Source: an uncultured Planctomycetota bacterium (GTDB lineage Bacteria > Planctomycetota > UBA1135 > GCA-002686595). From it: a DNA stretch of 26,138 nt. Location of the stretch: contig CAIKQM010000442.1 in NCBI GenBank assembly GCA_903829565.1, forward strand, positions 1 to 26,138, given 5' to 3'. Each line of letters starts with the position of its first letter. The stretch's first letter is position 1. Shown here piece by piece: positions 25,701 through 26,138 of the stretch. The notes under the pieces were generated by a model. That model had not been told where the DNA came from and did no database searches. It was given only the letters and a program-made list of their open reading frames with translations. The position numbers and the translations under genes are program-made.

Positions 25701-25729
25701 GAGTGGCGCGCGGTGCGCGCACGCCACTC
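25701..25729 (-). terminator. Strong hairpin between fabF-type gene and UDP-sugar pyrophosphorylase
   Basis: Arms GAGTGGCG (25701-25708) and CGCCACTC (25722-25729) pair perfectly, with three further pairs after a mismatch and a 5-base loop. On the minus strand the stem ends directly at the ATG at 25700. It may terminate fabF transcription or, if read through, hide the ribosome-binding region of the next gene. Confidence 0.45.
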
Positions 25730-25758
25730 TAGACCTGCGAGGCTAGCGGCGGAATAGG

Positions 25759-26138
25759 TCAGTCCGGCTGGCCGATCAGGATCGAAACGTTGTGGCCGCC
25801 GAAGCCCAGCGAGTTGGACAAGGCGTTGCGGATCTTCAACTCGCGCGCGGCGCCCGGCACATAGTCCAGATCGCAATCGGGATCCGGAGTCGTGTAGTTG
25901 CGCGTGGGGTGCACCTTGCCGTGGTAGACGGACATGGCGGTCACCACCAGCTCGACGGCCGCCGAAGCACCCAACAAGTGCCCCACCATCGACTTGGTCG
26001 AGTTCACAGCCAACTTGCGGGCATGGTCCCCGAAGCACAGCTTCAACGCGCGCGTCTCAATCGCATCGTTGTAGGGCGTGCTGGTGCCGTGCGCGTTGAT
26101 GTAGTCGACTTGGTCAGGGTTGACCTTGCCGTGCCGCA
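25759..26138 (-). CDS. fabF: Beta-ketoacyl-ACP synthase II, C-terminal part (5' end beyond window)
   Basis: The frame is open to the window edge at 26138, so the N-terminal part is missing. The visible 125 residues carry VDYINAHGTSTPYNDAIET, with the first catalytic His in HGTST, and NSTKSMVGHLLGASAAVE, with the Lys and second catalytic His of the condensing-enzyme triad. The C-terminal SLGFGGHN motif follows. The active-site Cys lies outside the window. The enzyme elongates acyl-ACP in fatty-acid synthesis. FabF is preferred over FabB because of HGTSTPYND and the TRNY segment, but a specialised ketosynthase cannot be excluded. It precedes the UDP-sugar pyrophosphorylase by 58 bp. Confidence 0.9.
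   Translation of the reverse strand, partial: RHGKVNPDQVDYINAHGTSTPYNDAIETRALKLCFGDHARKLAVNSTKSMVGHLLGASAAVELVVTAMSVYHGKVHPTRNYTTPDPDCDLDYVPGAARELKIRNALSNSLGFGGHNVSILIGQPD

Overview
The window is a gene-dense, GC-rich bacterial chromosome segment with no insertion sequence, phage gene or CRISPR array. The gene set suggests a Planctomycetota-like Gram-negative bacterium: secreted proteins with Pro/Gly-rich linkers and HEAT repeats, an incomplete secreted esterase-like protein, a eukaryote-type UDP-sugar pyrophosphorylase, b558-type succinate dehydrogenase, and few Shine-Dalgarno sequences. This placement is inferred from protein character only; no rRNA or other phylogenetic marker was examined.

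Layout. (1) 1-540: the end of a CCA-adding enzyme gene. (2) 555-4504, minus strand: dxr, a long rseP-type site-2 protease and a UbiA-family prenyltransferase, separated by 4 bp each. (3) 4553-8464, plus strand: a zinc-ribbon Nudix hydrolase, then a translationally coupled trio of a secreted esterase-like protein, a membrane-anchored spermidine-synthase-like protein and a small exported/membrane protein. (4) 8516-15066, minus strand: a MaoC-like hydratase, a small Cys-containing protein, sdhCAB and a large exported HEAT-repeat protein. (5) 15208-18124: a lipoprotein with a GyrI-like domain (plus), an uncharacterised 543-residue protein (minus) and a CvpA-family membrane protein (plus). (6) 18137-21564, plus strand: a cobalamin riboswitch, a predicted secreted beta-propeller-like protein, cobT and cobS, with overlapping genes. 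(7) 21573-26138, minus strand: the end of a fabF-type ketosynthase gene, then a UDP-HexNAc pyrophosphorylase, ddl and dapB with overlapping genes, then tRNA-Leu(CAA), an H-box-only histidine-kinase-like protein and a NifU-like iron-sulfur protein.

Most notable is region 6. A B12 riboswitch sits directly upstream of an exported beta-propeller-like protein whose stop overlaps the cobT start, and cobT overlaps cobS. In Bacteroides the surface beta-propeller BtuG is a very tight B12-binding protein. An exported propeller under B12 control next to the lower-ligand attachment genes is therefore a good candidate for an unrecognised corrinoid capture or remodelling system. Region 7 groups three supplies for peptidoglycan precursors (UDP-sugar, D-Ala-D-Ala, the diaminopimelate/lysine pathway). 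Region 2 joins isoprenoid precursor synthesis, a membrane protease and a prenyltransferase.
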